A stretch of 64,000 nucleotides of DNA, from assembly GCA_902729315.2 (NCBI GenBank), contig LR746276.1:5334669-5398668 (forward strand), given 5' to 3'. The position numbers were made by a program, and so were the translations under genes. Origin of the DNA: Spirodela intermedia. Taxonomy: Eukaryota > Streptophyta > Magnoliopsida > Alismatales > Araceae. The notes beneath the pieces were generated by a model that saw only the letters and a program-made list of their open reading frames with translations, was not told the DNA's origin and did no database searches. This document shows positions 1-12,245 of the stretch, in pieces. Positions within the stretch are counted from its first letter, which is position 1. Every line of letters starts with the position of its first letter.

Positions 1-297
1 TCTCTTCCCTCCCTCTAAATCCTACTAATTGGATGATATTAAATAGATGGTCGATTATCCTTCTCTCTCCACATAATTAATAATAATTAATACTCTTAAA
101 AGTTCAACGAGGTCTTCAGACTAGGAACTTAATGAATCAGAGGGCAGGGGTCGGTGGGGGGTGCTGGACAGCTGGTGTGAAGGCGACGTCTTCTTCGAAG
201 TATCTTGATCCACCATTATGGACAGGAAAATCCTTCGTACTCGAGACCCGTTATTTCTCTCCATCGTCTCTTCTTACGCCCAGCATTTGTTTATTCC

Positions 298-558
298 AAT
301 TTTCGGAGAGACAGAGAGGAGCAGCGAAAGAGGGAGAGGGAGAGGGAGAGGGAGAGAGAGAGCGGGAGGCAGAGAGAGAGAGAGAGAGGAGCAGCGAAAG
401 AGGGAGAGGGAGAGGAAGAGGGAGAGAGAGAGAGGGGGGGAGGGAGAGGGGGAGGCAGAGAGAGAGAGAGAGAGAGAGGAGCAGCGAAAGAGGGAGAGGG
501 AGAGAGAGAGCGGGAGGGAGAGGGAGAGGGAGAGGGAGAGGGAGAGGGAGAGGGGGAG

Positions 559-594
<36 letters not shown>

Positions 595-596
595 GT
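298..596. repeat. GA-rich purine tract with embedded higher-order repeat
   Basis: About 300 bp is almost purely purine on the plus strand. Within the GA background the segment GAGCAGCGAAAGAGGGAGAG recurs three times (near 328, 388 and 478), so this is a higher-order tandem array of roughly 60-90 bp units and not a simple dinucleotide run. Long open frames across it, encoding Arg/Glu or Ser/Leu repeats, are composition artefacts and are not annotated as genes. Confidence 0.9.
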
Positions 597-719
597 TCCA
601 AGTCCCGAGTAACTACAGTCCACACGTACATGGGGTTTTCCTCCGCGCCCGTCTTCTTCTCCCTCTCCCGAGGCTAGATTACACCACATACAACGCGATA
701 CATCACATCTGATGATGTG

Positions 720-752
720 TTCCTTCCTTCCTTCCTTCCTTCCATCCATCCA
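720..752. repeat. (TTCC)n/(ATCC)n tetranucleotide microsatellite
   Basis: Six TTCC units followed by two CATCC-type units, then a short GA run. No gene signal is seen in the surrounding 600-1100 interval. Confidence 0.85.
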
Positions 753-1130
753 GAGATAGAGAGAGAGAAAGAGAGATCATCGAGGGCCCCACGCAAGCTC
801 GGTCACGTCGCCCTCGTCTAATGAGATGGTTGGGCCCTCGTGCTCGGCCCCACCATCTGAACACGACGACTCTCCTTGGTGTGACCTCACCTCATACTTT
901 CAGACTACTGAAGAGAGAGAGAGAGAACTCACAACGACCCATCAACGATTTGGTTATTTTTCAGTCAAAAACTTGACCTTTCGTAAATTTGTCGGCTGTT
1001 GTTTCTGGTTGGTTGCTTTATATCCTAATATCTTAAGAAAGTGGTACAGCAGGTGGGCTTTTGACCGAGGACGTCTACTTCCTTCTCAGGCTCTGACAGT
1101 CTCCCGGTATCTTGCATGAAGACACAGGAA

Positions 1131-1131
1131 C

Positions 1132-1162
<31 letters not shown>

Positions 1163-1196
1163 TACAGACAGACAGACACAGAGACCTCCAACACCA

Positions 1197-1236
<40 letters not shown>
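1131..1236. repeat. (GA)n ... (CT)n inverted pair
   Basis: A (GA) run at about 1132-1158 is followed some 45 bp later by a (CT) run at about 1202-1235 on the same strand. The two arms are complementary and could fold into a hairpin with a roughly 45-nt loop. Each arm alone is an ordinary microsatellite. Confidence 0.85.
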
Positions 1237-1237
<1 letters not shown>

Positions 1238-1359
1238 GAGCGCAACGCGTGCCGGCATAGTTTTGAAATGCAGAGATTTTAAAGCAGAAGTGGCACCAAG
1301 CACGGGCTGCCATGAAACCTGGCATTAAAGAAGCATAGCAAGGTGTGTATATGTAGGCG

Positions 1360-1394
<35 letters not shown>

Positions 1395-1926
1395 CGTCAT
1401 AGTTGACGAACTTAATCAACCCTGAGAGGCCGAGTAAAAGGGTAAATGAGAGAGAGATCCCATTGTTGACCCCCATTTTTTTTTATAGTCCATCTATAAG
1501 AGAGAGAGAGAGAGACGGAGAGCCTCGCCCAGCCTCGAGATGCACTTCTCAAGAAGCGCACCGCCCATCGCGGATCCATAAGTCAAACCCAACGTCTCGA
1601 ATCGAATGCACATGTAAACCCTGAATAGATGGATCGCACTATATATATAGTCAATCTATCTTTATAAAGCGGGAGGAAGGAAGGATCAAAGTCTTGCCTC
1701 AACCGTTGATTCGTTCATGCAGATCGAGAAGTCGGCTGGCGCTATCGTTTCCGATGAGATTTTCCGGCAGGACGACAGACGAGCAACGGCCATACGGTAT
1801 CGGATTAATGTCGCGGTCCCGTTGGCTGCTCTAATATCTTCTGGTTTCCCAAGAAGCCTACGAGGGTACATTAATCGTGCAATAATATCGCAGATTCCAC
1901 CTCTTCAATACTTCTGAAGCTTTTAA

Positions 1927-1951
1927 AGAATAACTGAGATCAACCGGGATG

Positions 1952-1985
<34 letters not shown>

Positions 1986-2287
1986 ATCTCTTGAATGCTA
2001 GAATTTAAATAAATTAATAATAAAGTTTAATTGGGATGCGCTCTCTCTCTCTCTCTCTCTCTCTCCATCTCTTGAATGCAATTAAAGCTTTAAGACAATA
2101 CAACTGAGATCAATTGGGATGCGTTCTCTCCCTCCCTCTCTCTCTCTCTCTCTCTCCCTCTCTCCATCTCTTGAATGCTACTAAAGTTGGAAAAAAAGAG
2201 TTGATGAGATCAACGGAATCTCTCTGTCTCTCTGTCTCGCCATTTGAAGTCGAAAAAGAAAAAAAAAGAACTAAGATCAACTGAGAT

Positions 2288-2386
<99 letters not shown>

Positions 2387-2390
2387 GAAG
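1927..2390. repeat. Minisatellite with unit of about 85-90 bp containing CT tracts
   Basis: A compound unit recurs about five times. It has a GAGATCAA-xx-GGGATG-like head, a variable (CT)n tract, CATCTCTTGAATGC, then an AAAG-rich AT spacer. Heads are visible near 1938, 2031, 2108, 2205 and 2275. The last unit passes into a 60-bp (CT) run and a (CTAT)n run at about 2345-2386. Units differ mainly in CT length. Confidence 0.75.
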
Positions 2391-2399
2391 CAACGTCAA

Positions 2400-2723
2400 A
2401 GCCTGAACTGGTGGAAGATCAATCAAAGATGGTGAGTACCAACAGACTGTTTCCCAGAAGGGTTACGCCGCAAAATCGTCGCTTTCCTGTTCTTTCTTCT
2501 CTGAGGGAAAACATGCCGTAAATGATTCATAGTCCTACGACGTCGACTTTACCAGGAAAGGAACGGCTGCTCCAGGGAACTCGAAGGGGAAAACAGTTGG
2601 TGACCGCTCAAGACATCACTTTCATTTTCCTCTCCTTTTCCTTTTCTCTCTCTACGTGAGCCCGAGGCAGTCTGTGCCCCACATTCCGAGCTAAGCCATT
2701 GGAGAAGATGGAGAAGCGTTGGA

Positions 2724-2763
<40 letters not shown>

Positions 2764-3138
2764 GAAAACCATTCCATCTTTCTTATTCCATGTCTTTCCA
2801 TCTGCCTCTGCATTTCCCAGGGCAGGTTTATAGTCAGATCTCTCACAAAAATCCATCTGTTAAATGGCTAACCAAGAAATAGCAGGGAAGAAGAACTTGA
2901 GAATAAAACTGGGCACAACAAGGAGTGAGAGAAAATTATGTATTAAAAGAAGAATGCCTGGCTTTCCCGTGTACGCCATACCGACCTACTCCTCTGCGGG
3001 CGCTCAACGCTCACGAATTCCCTCATCAAAGGCCCCCGGCGGTGGCCGGACGGAGGCGATGGAAAAGGAAACTCTTTGGGCGCACCCCGGTGGTGCCTCC
3101 TCCGCCATTTCCATCGCTTTGCCAAGAACCATCAGGGT

Positions 3139-3181
<43 letters not shown>

Positions 3182-3261
3182 TCCTTCTGCCCTTGAGATA
3201 TTTTATATACGTGAGATCTTTTATACGAGTGTTCCTTTCCCATGAAGACGGGAGAGAGGTT

Positions 3262-3296
<35 letters not shown>

Positions 3297-3594
3297 CTTA
3301 AAATTAAACCATAACTAGTAAGCCGGTCTTTCATCAAATCCAATTAAACGCCGGCCCATCTCAACTGCAGACAAAGACAACATCTTTACAGAAATCAGAG
3401 GGCTCAGTACTCAGGAGATATGAACGAGCTCATACAAGATTCCAGTGGATTACGAGGAGATGTAGCCGAATAAACCCAGTAAATGAAATCCCTTCCAGTG
3501 GGTATATAATTGAGGGAGGATCCATTACTGAACCTTCAGGACGTAGTAGGTATGCTTCTCCTTCCACATCCTTCCTTTACGGAGACAATTATCA

Positions 3595-3627
<33 letters not shown>

Positions 3628-3945
3628 TTCTTTCTGTATGTAAAAATGGATATATTATATTATTTTATATTATTTTATAGAGAAAAACTAGCCGTGGGTA
3701 GACTCTAGAGCATTACAGGGCAAGAAAAGATCATAGGAAGAAAATGCTCTCAACAATAACCTGGATGGTGCTCAGAAAAGATGCCATGATATCATTTTTA
3801 CATGAAAATCTGGCCTTCCAGCATCGGACATCATGCCCGATAGTAACGGAGAGCTCAGAAGCATATGTGAAAGATGCGGCAAGAGGGCAAAAAAGCTTAT
3901 GATTTTATCTAAATTATGTGAGCCCATGAAGAAGATTACCCCCCA
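2400..3945. other. Intergenic region, no recognisable gene
   Basis: No conserved domain was found in any frame. It contains a GA tract (2724-2763), a (GA)20 run (3138-3178) and a (CT) run (3267-3293) that again form an inverted pair, CT/CTAT runs near 3596-3630, and AT-rich DNA. The right part, roughly 3550-3945, is the likely 3' UTR and downstream flank of the minus-strand USP39/SAD1-like gene. A short minus-strand frame at 1686-1871 matches no family I know. Confidence 0.6.
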
Positions 3946-3947
3946 TC

Positions 3948-3989
<42 letters not shown>

Positions 3990-4946
3990 AGATCTGCATG
4001 TAGGCCTCAGACAAAGCAACCATCTGAGGCAGTGTCTCTGTGACATGCAGGTCCTGCATCTCATACCTGGCAGAAACAAGCCCAAAAGCTCATCATCAAT
4101 GGCTGGATCATCTCCTCTTCGCTATAAATCACAGTGGGAGTACAAGCTAAAAGCTTGATGCGCTGAAGAACACAGATGGGGTTGGGTGGGGTAGAGGACA
4201 TACCATAATTCTTCAGACTTCCTCTGGACAAAAACCCTGTAAGATCCTTCACCGGGCTTCCCATCATGAACGATGTTCGCGATCAGATCGTATTTTGATC
4301 GCAGCTTCTCGTCCTCTTTCGGTGTTGGCAGAGGGATGTAGTCCTTCAGCTCGAGGTTCTTCACAGGAAAGTTCACTGGAGGAGTTCGGGGGGGGGGGAG
4401 GGGAGTTTGATGAGCAGGGAGGATGAAAGATTGAATCAAGGCAAGTGATTCAGGGGCACACCGAGAGTGGGGTTTTTCTCCACGAAGAAATTGTTCTTCG
4501 TGAAACGGCGCATGTGGATGATCATGTACTTTGGCAACCTGATCACCCGGTATCTCATCCTGGCAATGCACGGTCTCACAACCTCAGTGATGGTCTCACC
4601 ATCAAATTTCTTCAGTATGTTAAAAAGTGGAACCTGCAGAGGAACATTACAACATAGGAGCCGTTAGGTTTTTATCTAAAAATGGGAATATACCCGTTGG
4701 GTGTGTCGTAAATGTTCATCGATCCGATCTGATTGTATGACAATATGGTTCTCAGCACTACTGCTCTCAAAGCTTTTCAACCACTGTTCTGTTCATTAAG
4801 ACAGGTACCGGGACATGGAAAGGTTAAAGATAATGATGGGCAAATTTGATGACAGGCATTGCGAAGACTGCTGGTTCGGTCATAGTGGGGGAGAAGACAT
4901 TAGACTCCAGATATCCACGTGATCTTGTAGTTTGATCTCAGAGAGA

Positions 4947-4989
<43 letters not shown>

Positions 4990-7900
4990 ATATCATAAAT
5001 TGGGTACTGGGCATCAGCACAAAAAAAAGACAAAAATCTTTTCATATTCTAATACGGCAGTAGAAAACAGAGGGGATCAGAATGGTATGATTTTAACAAA
5101 AACACACATAATGATTGGCACCACAAATTAGCTAAATTTGTCTGGTAAGATTTCAGAAGAAGCATAAGATAAATGGCCACAGTGTAAAATATATATATCT
5201 TTTTAAAGAAAGCATTTCAAGGAGAGAGAAATCTACAGAGAAATGAACTATCATGCACACACCTGAGGAATGATGTTCTTCTCCATAGCATCTTTGAAAA
5301 GGGGAGGTGGCGGCAAGTCAAGACCAAGCATCAAAAACGGCATTCTGCAAGTTTCTCTCACAACATTGCTCGTTGCTGCGCCAGCCTCCGTGGTATCTGC
5401 TTGGCTCTGCTCCTCGCCGTTTTCTTTCTTCTCACCAAAAGCTTTTCGATGAGTCTCTTTCACAACCTCCAGTTCCCCCTGGATGTGCATAGGAGAGCTG
5501 ATAAGCAACATGAGAGGATGTAGAAGAGAACTCAGTGAAGCTGCGGACCTGAAAGCAGTCATGGATGATGTTGCTATTCTTCCTCTTCAAACTTCTGAGA
5601 TCAGAATGGAGCGTATTCAGTAGCCATGACATGAACTCTACAGGATCGGACTGCACACCTATTCGGAACCGCTTCTTACTGGCTTTCATTACTGCCTGCA
5701 AGAACTCGTGGGGGCTAACCTGGGAAATGAAAAAACAAATGTCAAGTCATATTTTCCAAGGGTACAGAGAAATAAACCAAGTCAATGGGAACGACGTGAA
5801 GAGAGACCTGTCCTTTGAAATTCCTGGCGTGCCAGATCTTCCGTGTAAGCTCTCCAAATCTATGAAGTAGAGGAGATTTAGAGTGTAGATAGTTCTCAGG
5901 AATCAGAAAGAAGTTCCTCAGAGGAGTAACCCTCATCAATGACTGGATTGTGACATTAACGAAATCCGTCTCCTTTATATTATTCAATCCCACCTGAAAC
6001 ATTGCCGAACAACCAGGATTACTATAAAAAACATAAGAGATGTCTTGAGTTCAAGATTTCACTGCGATTCCTGAGCAACAAAAATGTATGAAGATAATAA
6101 CTTCTTCTCCCTTGCTTTAGTCTATAACCCATTTATTTATGTTTAAACTTCACAAGGCCTTGCAAGAAGGTTTCTAACTTTATAAGAATTGGAAGATATG
6201 AAAGGTTACCATTCCAGGGAGATAGTTTGAGCCATCAAGTGCCCTTGACCATTGCCTGTTTTCATCCAGATGTAAAACTTGTTCTTTCTGAAACCTGTAG
6301 ACATGAAAGAAATAGAAAACTTCAGCGAAATTGTTATCAAACTCAGAAATGAAGTCTCCCAGAAAAACATTGAAACAGAACTGGTCATGTCAGAAATATT
6401 GAAGCGAGGCAAACTGTTTCACCATCTCAAACAGTATAGCCATTAACATCCGAATCCAATCATAAGCACCCATGATCACGTATTGTGGATCGCACCAAAT
6501 GGAGGTTGCAGAGAAAGATGTGAAAAACAAGTCACACGGACACGACATGAAATACAAGAAAAAGTTGGATGACTACATAAGAAATGATAGACCAAACCAG
6601 GTTTTTGAGTGACATAGTAGAAGGTTGAGAAAATATAGATTGTTATCCATGTTCAGCATAAACAAGCTAAAGCAGTGGTCCGCCATTATGAGACACAAAG
6701 TCGAAAACAGAAAGAACTCAAAATATAATATTAGAGGGAATCAAACATGATCAAGGAAAAATATCTTTAGACATCGATTTGATCAATGTTGGGGCAGACG
6801 ATTCTAAGATTTTGGGTCCCCTGTCTGTACCCATTCTTTTTTTATCTATCCTCAATTTTGCAGTCAAATTGCTCAAAGATTTTAGAAGTTTTATGCCACA
6901 CTACCCATCATCTTCTTAAACCCCTTTGTACGATGTGGACTATTTTTGGAGCACCAGGCTCTTACCACTGTAGAGAACTGCACACTTTTTCCTTTTTGGT
7001 CCTCGTACAGCAATAGACTAACACCATTTCTATAAATGAGGGTTCATGAGGAAGATTTATTGAACCATGCTCGAGCATCTACACTTGGCTTTACAGTACG
7101 CAGCCAGGAACCGAAGATACCAAACCAATAATCATCCCCAAGAAGAACATCTGCCTGATGTCTACAACCAAAGTAACATGAGCAGGATATTGGATGGTTA
7201 TCACTCCAAAAGTTTATTTTTAAAATTCTATTACTCGTCACGGGACATGAAACAAATTCCTCCATACATTATAAAAGAAGGCCTCAATGACTAGATTTTT
7301 TCCATCCCTAACCTAATGTCACGTAAACCCCACTCTCAAAAAAGATAATTCATCGCCATCCTCTGTCAATCCCCACTCTTACTACACCTATAGCATCTTA
7401 GGTGCAATCATGAGAGTAAGTACCCTTTAAAAATAAACCGAGCTCGTTCCAGAATGCCCATCGGTAAAAATAATCAATGATTAATCCGATATTTTGATGA
7501 ATAATATCTACAAAGTACAGAATAAAGAAATTAAATAAAATTCGGCCAACATGAAGTGCAAACCTGGGATTAAGTACATGACGAATGTCATCTAATGATG
7601 GATCCATGATTTCATATCCATCAGGAAGGCAGTAGACTCTTTCCGTTTGCAAATTGATGTATACATGATGACCTGCTTCTAGACTGTGAGTATATGCATG
7701 AGAGTTTCGGCCTCTTCCTTGATAATATTTGCCACAAACAAGGCAAGCATATACATTTAAATTTGATAGTGAGACAGAACAAAATTTCTCGAAGTCAAAA
7801 TCGAGAACCTGCATGAAAACACATAATATTTCCGAAAATCATGAAATTTACAAAAATATTGCAGAATTCAGAAAACAAAAAATATTATAAAACCAGAATA

Positions 7901-10900
7901 TAGAAGATACAAATGAAAAAGGTACAAAATATGATGACAAAAGTAATTTACACATAACTTGCAAGAACTTTAACCGAGGAAAAAGAGACTCCACAGGGGA
8001 ACTTTATTTCGAAGATGTCTATAAATGATTGATGTTGAAATGAATTGTGATTTTCGTGAACTCGGTTCTTTAAAATGCAGTAAGCCAAGTGCTTCTAATA
8101 TGGCAGACAAGAGTTTCAAATGCAAAATAAATCAAAATCGAAACTTTGCGTAGTCATCGGGTCTATCGGCACACTAAACCACAATCATTTAGGGATTAAC
8201 CTTAGCATGCCAGCCACGACCAGCCCACAAATCTGAGCACCTCTCGTCACTACTTCCCTCCCCCAGAGCCTCCTTTTTTTTTCGGCCACCAATGCAATCG
8301 CCCTCGTTATCTAGTCAAACCTTATTCGCCATCACCCCTAAGGTCTCCATTTGTAGAAACAAAGGTCTAACACTAACGACTACGGTCATGAACAACACAC
8401 TTCATAGCTTTTAACAACTCTCCACCACATTCCCCTTAATTGTAGCTACCCATTCTTCATAAGTCGAAGCATTTACATGAGCATGCCTTATGAAGCAAAA
8501 TAAATTATATATATTGAAATATCGGCATTACCATTGCCGAGTGACCGCTCACTATCTGGCTGATAAAAGGTGGTCAGGAAATTCTTTTCTCCCAGGAAGC
8601 AAGACTAGATGAGACTTCCCTCTAGGTTGACACATACCGGATTTGACAGTTCTCCCAAAACGTCCAATGTTTTTCTTTTCTGACAACTGGTGGGATAAGT
8701 AGTAGAGACTCCATTTTTAATATGGTTCACGTTGCAACAAATGAATGTCCTATTGTGTACCTCTATGTCCATCACAGATGGATCTCTATTTCACTGGAGG
8801 CAGCTTTGAGGGTTTGCATGCAATGCCAGTCAAGAGACATCACAATCAGCCTACATAAGAATATTCATCCTAGCATGCACTAGAAAGAGGCTGAGACAAG
8901 CGGTTGGTGCTCTATCTTTCTCACTCTAGTTGGCGATACGATACAGACGACTTCCATTATACAGTGTCCAATCTATGAACTATCAAAATCCAACTTAACG
9001 TTTTAAAACCACTTCTCCCTCTCATCATTTTCTTCAGCCATGTCGAATGCTAGGCATTCTTATACAAGTTCATCAACTTAAAAGGAAGATAGTGCCATAA
9101 AATTTTTACCTCTCTTCTCTTAATTCTATCATTAAGCCTCAGTGGTAAATGGGCATCAAATAAATCATCCAGATCTTCGTAATTTAGCTACAGTCACAAC
9201 CACTGCTCTCGGAACACCATCTTCCCGTGTGCCTGACCCCGCCCCCCCCACACGAATGCTTCCTATAATTGCATTCGTCAATATTGCATTTTCTAGAATT
9301 TTACCTTCTGCAACTGCATCTTTTCGTCTACAGGAAAGTGACGCCAACTACAAACCCACCAGCCACTTTTCAAATCACATTCCATTGACTAGATTTCCAG
9401 GGTAATTATTCACATTTTCCCATAGGAAAGGGATAAACGAAAAAGAGAAATAAAGCACTCCCCCATTTTATATTGGATTACGAACATCTTTACAACCAAA
9501 TATCAAAAGCAAGAAAAGGGAAACACCCTTGATTTCCCAAAAGTCCAACCAAAGTTTATAATCTTCCTGGATAAATCAGCACTATCTAATTTGACAACAA
9601 CTCGCAAAATAAGAGATGAAAGAAACTTTACACAAAGAAAAAGGGCTGAGACATGTATATCATACGAGAGAAAAGGTGAAATATTCACTAGATGATTGCA
9701 ACACATGATGACTAGTTTAGAAATATAGCATGATTTTTTTGATTGAGATTAAACTGAGCAGAGCATGAAACTTTATCTCTATGAGGAAAATCAAAATTAT
9801 TAACATAAGAGTATTAATTCATGCAGAATTAGTGAGTTTCCCCAAAACAGCATTCATTCCGAGCATGACTCTCATTTGGTTCTAATCTATCTTGACGAGT
9901 TAGGCGAAGCCTTTTCTTTCCTTTTCGGATAGCAAAGAAAGATAACTCTCCATCATGGCGAAAAAGGGATCTTGGGTCTGGCCCAACTGCATCAGGTCAA
10001 ACCATATGGATGAACACGACTGCATGTTAGCATTTTACTTAGCTGTGTTATACAATTATTTTTCCTAGCGCCTTCACTCATATAACCCCCTTAGGAACAA
10101 CTCTTCTGTACACATCTTTCATTACAACTGCTGCGAGCACATTTTCGATTCTTCTACGTATGCTCCTGCTACCTGACAGACTTCTAAATCTTACCTTGCC
10201 ACTTTCTGCCTGGATGCGTCCACTGTTTTGCCCTAGGTTGTCTCTCAAGCGAAGGGTGATGATGCTACACCAGTTAATCTTATTGGGAATATTGTAATTT
10301 TCCTTTTCCTCTACACTCTAAGCCTTCTACTGCATAATTACCTAATCTCAAAGCTACGGTAGGCATCTAACTTCACCAGTTAAACTCATCAACCTTCCTC
10401 CATAGCGTTCTCTCCCCCTAGCATATCCCCGAATGAAGGTCCCTAGCTTATCCAAGTCAATGGGATAGCACATATAGCTGCTAGAATACCTATCACGAAG
10501 GCAAGAGGTACGGCCACCACAGGAGACGCTCACACCCCCGTTCCCAATGCACCCACTAAGCCAGAGTCGTCAACTAGTGATATTCAACAATATTGATTCT
10601 TAACCAACCAACATGGGGAAATGAACAAAGATACTTCAAAACATTAGATTGGTTTATCGTCATTTTTCTTCTCTAAGTGAATCATTCTTTCGCATTAGCA
10701 GTATGTTTTCAAGTTAAATTAACCGGTCATAAACGACTAACTAAGACATTCATTTAAGTAGGTTCATCAATACGAAAGATACTGAAATCAAGTTTTCCCG
10801 AACACATTGTAAAGAATCACCTGGCGATTGACCGTGTCGAGGTAAGGGCAATCCCTCCGCACCTCCACCAGACGCTGACTCCTGCCGGTGCTCGGACCTG

Positions 10901-11174
10901 AAGCACGGTCGTCTTCGTCGCTGTACACGTCTTCCTCCCCTGGCCGCCACCCGTTCCCGTCCCTTCCATGGCCGTTCTCCCCATTCCTCCGCAACCGGAC
11001 CTCCACATCCACGTCTTCCTCATCCTCGTCGTCATAGGAAGTGAGCTGAAGCAGCGGATTGCTTTCTCCGGCGCTGCCGTCGCCGGCGGCGGGAGGCAGG
11101 CTCCTCCGCTTGGAATCCTCCGGGCGACCGTCCTCCCCTCCCTCATCCCCCAACTTCCTCTTCTTCGACGCCAT
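3946..11174 (-). CDS. U4/U6.U5 tri-snRNP-associated protein 2 (USP39/SAD1-like, inactive ubiquitin protease)
   Basis: Nine coding exons on the minus strand: 11174-10821, 7808-7564, 6294-6210, 5993-5808, 5719-5549, 5478-5263, 4633-4462, 4375-4204 and 4066-3946. Together they total 1722 nt (573 aa) with consistent phases and GT-AG borders. The N-terminus is acidic and charged. A UBP-type zinc finger spans about residues 109-205 (Cys128, Cys140, Cys143, His155, His159). The USP fold starts at GLNNIKETDF near residue 230, where Asp238 sits in place of the catalytic Cys. The His box reads GEGSY, not GHY, so both catalytic positions are lost, as in known USP39/SAD1 proteins. This family is a structural part of the spliceosomal tri-snRNP in the nucleus and is required for splicing. 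Exon 8 joins exon 9 through a perfect GTATGT donor. The C-terminus is a pure (CAG)12 polyglutamine followed by TGA. The start is the first Met of the conserved frame. Confidence 0.95.
3949..3984 (-). repeat. (CAG)12 coding microsatellite, C-terminal polyQ
   Basis: Twelve uninterrupted CAG codons on the minus strand lie between the last unique residues (YE) and the TGA stop of the USP39/SAD1-like gene. Pure codon repetition implies replication slippage and probable length variation. Confidence 0.97.
7809..10820 (-). other. 3.0-kb first intron of the USP39/SAD1-like gene
   Basis: This intron is much longer than the others in the gene, most of which are under 1.3 kb. No coding domain was recognised on either strand. 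The stretch 8160-10620 is less AT-rich than the edges and has short broken frames, which suggests a decayed inserted element, but I could not identify termini or a family. Confidence 0.6.
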
Positions 11175-11600
11175 CCGGGCCTTCCGCTCCCTCAGCACCT
11201 CGCCCTCTGAAATGGCGAGAAAAGAGAAAGCCCTAAAATCGCCGGAACCGGAGGAGGAAGCTCCGCCGCCGTCTGTCGAAGCAGCCACTACACGAGAGCA
11301 AGCGAACGAGAGAGAAAGAGAGAGAGAGAGGAGAGAGACGCAGACACGAAGAGAGAGAGAGAGAGAGAGAGAGAGTGGAATGGAACCGGAGTCGGTTCGA
11401 CCGGGCAACCCAACAGCAGTCCACAGCCGTTGGATCTGTCAGTAACGGTGATGATTCGCGCTGCGACAGTAAATTATTGGGCCTAGTCGCTAGCCCACTG
11501 TAAAACAGACATGAAGAGTGCCCATTATTGGGCTGGGCTCGTGTCTCTACAGGCCCAGGCCCAACAATGTCCCAAGGCTCTTCTACAACCATCTATGTAG
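11175..11600 (-). promoter_or_regulatory. Presumed promoter/5' UTR of the USP39/SAD1-like gene with site II-type motifs
   Basis: Immediately upstream of the start is a (CT)-type tract on the coding strand (plus-strand GA at about 11310-11375), then a cluster of TGGGCC/GGCCCA and GGGCT motifs at about 11476-11565. Such site II (TGGGCY) motifs are known in plant promoters of housekeeping genes and fit a constitutive splicing factor. The transcription start itself is not determined. Confidence 0.5.
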
Positions 11601-11709
11601 ACTGCGGTAAATAACTTGGGCTTTAGAACAATACTTTCTTTTATATTTCAACCCTAAATATTTTATTCAATTATTAATCCTCTTATATTTCTTGAATTTA
11701 TAAATTAAA

Positions 11710-11711
<2 letters not shown>

Positions 11712-11776
<65 letters not shown>

Positions 11777-11830
11777 CTGTGTCTCTCTCCATCTCCCTCT
11801 CCCTCTCTCCTCTCTTTCTCTCTCTGCTTT
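11712..11830. repeat. (CT)30 microsatellite with compound CT-rich tail
   Basis: A pure CT run at about 11713-11772 is followed by TGTGTCTGTGTC and CTCC-rich sequence. It lies between the presumed 3' end of fimbrin and the promoter of the USP39/SAD1-like gene, both on the minus strand. Confidence 0.9.
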
Positions 11831-12245
11831 AAGATCAAACAAGGAACAACTCTCAAATGGAATGATGAAAAAAATTAAAAGACAGATCAAAGAAAAGCAG
11901 AACAGAAATGGCCACAAAATCATATATGTTGTTTATTTATTTACAACCTGAATATTTACATCAGGAACCAGCTACGATCAAAACCCTAGACATGAACCCT
12001 GCAATCGTCTCCTTCATCTCTCCCCCTTTGAACAAATAGGCCAAAAGAATAGATCTTCAGATACAAACCAATATAAAAAAATAACCTGAACCCAATAACC
12101 CAGCCCGGAGAAAAAACCAAAAAAAAGGGATTTTTTTCCTACCCATCGACCAAGATACAGCTTTTTATAAGAATCACAGCCAGATCAGAGACACCCATAT
12201 TTTCTATTTTTTTTATTAAAAAAAAATCTCTGATGGGGTGGGTCC

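Noticed and set aside
132-749. Long open frames of Arg/Glu/Gly or Ser/Leu/Pro on both strands
   Set aside because: They are translations of the GA/CT purine tract. All frames are open because of composition, and no domain is present.
1686-1917. Overlapping plus and minus frames of about 60 codons with non-repetitive composition
   Set aside because: No family recognised and no flanking gene structure, so it is insufficient to call a gene fragment.
10817-11592. Several overlapping frames of 100 or more codons on both strands around 11 kb
   Set aside because: They are shadows of exon 1 of the USP39/SAD1-like gene and its CT-rich leader. Only the frame starting at 11174 continues across splice sites into the conserved protein.
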